From Thermoplasmata archaeon (GTDB taxonomy: Archaea > Thermoplasmatota > Thermoplasmata > Lutacidiplasmatales > UBA184): a stretch of 6,146 nt of DNA. How positions within the stretch are numbered: the stretch's first letter is position 1; every line of letters starts with the position of its first letter. The stretch is taken from assembly GCA_030039525.1 (NCBI GenBank), contig JASHVI010000258.1, forward strand, positions 1 to 6,146, given 5' to 3'. Both the position numbers and the translations under genes were made by a program. The notes beneath the pieces were generated by a model that made no database searches, was not told the DNA's origin, and saw nothing but the letters and a program-made list of their open reading frames with translations. Positions 5,154-6,146 of this stretch are shown piece by piece.

Positions 5154-6146
5154 ATGGCGCAGGCGAAGGGGGCGGCGGGCGCCGGACCGCCGGTGCCGGT
5201 CGACTACCGGACCATCGACCGCGTCAGCGGCCCGCTCCTGTTCGTCCGGGACGTCGAGAACGCCGCCTACGGCGAGATCGTCGAGATCGCGCTCCCGAGC
5301 GGCGAGCGCCGCCAGGGGCAGGTCCTCGACTCGAGGAAGGGGCTCGCGATCGTCCAGGTCTTCGGCCCGACGATGGGCATGAACGTCACCGCGACCTCGG
5401 TGAAGTTCCTCGGCGAGGTCGCCCGGCTCCCCGTCTCCGACGAGATGCTCGGCCGCGTCTTCACCGGCCTCGGCGAGCCGCGCGACGGCGGCCCGAGGAT
5501 CGTCTCCGAGCAGCAGCTCGAGATCGTCGGGAACGCGATGAACCCGTACAGCCGGGAGGAGCCCTCGGAGTTCATCCAGACCGGCCTCACGAACATCGAC
5601 GTGATGAACACCCTCGTCCGGGGCCAGAAGCTCCCGATCTTCTCGGGCGCGGGGCTCCCGCACAACCAGATCGCGGCCCAGATCGTCCGGCAGGCGAAGC
5701 TCCGCGACGCCTCCGAGAACTTCGCCGTCGTCTTCGCCGCGATGGGGATCACGAGCGAGGAGGCGAACTTCTTCCTGAAGGAGTTCGAGTCGACCGGCGC
5801 CCTCGAGCGCACCGTCGTCTTCCTCAACCTCTCGAGCGACCCGTCGATGGAGCGGGTCATCACCCCGCGGATGGCGCTCACCACCGCCGAGTTCCTCGCC
5901 TACGAGCGCGACATGCACATCCTCGTCGTCCTCACCGACATGACGAACTACTGCGAGGCGCTCCGGGAGATCGCGAGCGCGCGGGAGGAGGTGCCCGGCC
6001 GGCGGGGGTACCCCGGCTACCTCTACACCGACCTCGCGACGTTGTACGAGCGGGCCGGCAAGATCCACGGCCGGAAAGGGTCGATCACCCAGCTCCCGAT
6101 CCTGACGATGCCGGCCGACGACATCACCCACCCGATCCCGGACCTC
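5154..6146 (+). CDS. atpB: A-type ATP synthase subunit B, 3' end cut off by window
   Basis: The ATG at 5154 lies 2 nt after the atpA stop. The frame stays open for 331 codons to the right edge; the family is about 460 aa, so roughly 130 C-terminal residues are missing. Subunit B alternates with A in the A3B3 hexamer and holds non-catalytic, regulatory nucleotide sites. After a short Ala/Gly-rich extension the core starts DYRTIDRVSGPLLFVRDVEN. The loop equivalent to the P-loop reads SGAGLPHN (residues 164-171), the usual B-subunit form without a Walker A Lys, so the lack of a P-loop is normal here. Further hallmarks are FAAMGITSEEANFF, FLNLSSDPSMERVITPRMAL, DMTNYCEALREIASAREEVP, GRRGYPGYLYTDLATLYERA and, at the edge, PILTMPADDITHPIPDL. 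No defect is seen in the visible part. Confidence 0.97.
   Translation, partial: MAQAKGAAGAGPPVPVDYRTIDRVSGPLLFVRDVENAAYGEIVEIALPSGERRQGQVLDSRKGLAIVQVFGPTMGMNVTATSVKFLGEVARLPVSDEMLGRVFTGLGEPRDGGPRIVSEQQLEIVGNAMNPYSREEPSEFIQTGLTNIDVMNTLVRGQKLPIFSGAGLPHNQIAAQIVRQAKLRDASENFAVVFAAMGITSEEANFFLKEFESTGALERTVVFLNLSSDPSMERVITPRMALTTAEFLAYERDMHILVVLTDMTNYCEALREIASAREEVPGRRGYPGYLYTDLATLYERAGKIHGRKGSITQLPILTMPADDITHPIPDL

Noticed and set aside
5154..6146. Missing Walker A lysine in subunit B suggesting an inactive or decayed gene
   Set aside because: The non-catalytic B subunits of A/V-type ATPases normally carry SGAGLPHN in this position, and all other B-subunit hallmarks are present.

Overview
The window looks like a piece of a high-GC archaeal chromosome. 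The main evidence is an archaeal-type (A-type) ATP synthase cluster with subunits F, A and B in the archaeal order, short intergenic gaps, and a start with a TATA-like box about 26 nt upstream and no Shine-Dalgarno, which fits a leaderless archaeal transcript. The very GC-rich codon third positions, a secreted YVTN beta-propeller protein, and a P-loop intein in subunit A at the site I recall from Pyrococcus and Thermoplasma would fit an uncultured high-GC Thermoplasmatota. That placement is inference.

Layout. Bases 1 to about 467 (minus strand) hold the N-terminal part of a secreted beta-propeller protein that runs off the left edge. Bases 468-586 are a divergent promoter region with three copies of a 7-bp CGGCAGG half-site, two of them forming a 9-bp perfect inverted repeat. 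Bases 587-1615 (plus) encode a winged-helix regulator-like protein with a family-unassigned C-terminal half. Bases 1616-1708 hold a GC hairpin and a TATA-like element. Bases 1709-2047 are atpF, 2053-5151 atpA, and 5154-6146 atpB, cut by the right edge. No RNA gene, CRISPR array or insertion sequence was seen.

The main item is atpA. Its 1032-aa precursor carries a 446-residue class 1 intein (precursor residues 236-681) exactly between Lys and Thr of the catalytic Walker A motif. Until the intein splices out, the catalytic subunit cannot form its nucleotide-binding loop. The splicing residues are present (N-terminal Cys, TPVH block B, block F Asp, terminal His-Asn, +1 Thr). Both LAGLIDADG helices have lost the acidic catalytic residue, so the homing endonuclease is probably dead. 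A Gly/Pro-rich linker separates the endonuclease region from the C-terminal splicing segment, and the block F His is replaced.

Functionally, F (central stalk), A (catalytic) and B (regulatory, non-catalytic) belong to the soluble A1 sector and are tightly spaced as one transcription unit. The usual upstream genes for the membrane rotor and stalks (H/I/K/E/C) are not immediately upstream here. The regulator and the propeller gene are divergently transcribed and may share the operator-like repeat. Nothing in the sequence links them to ATP synthesis.
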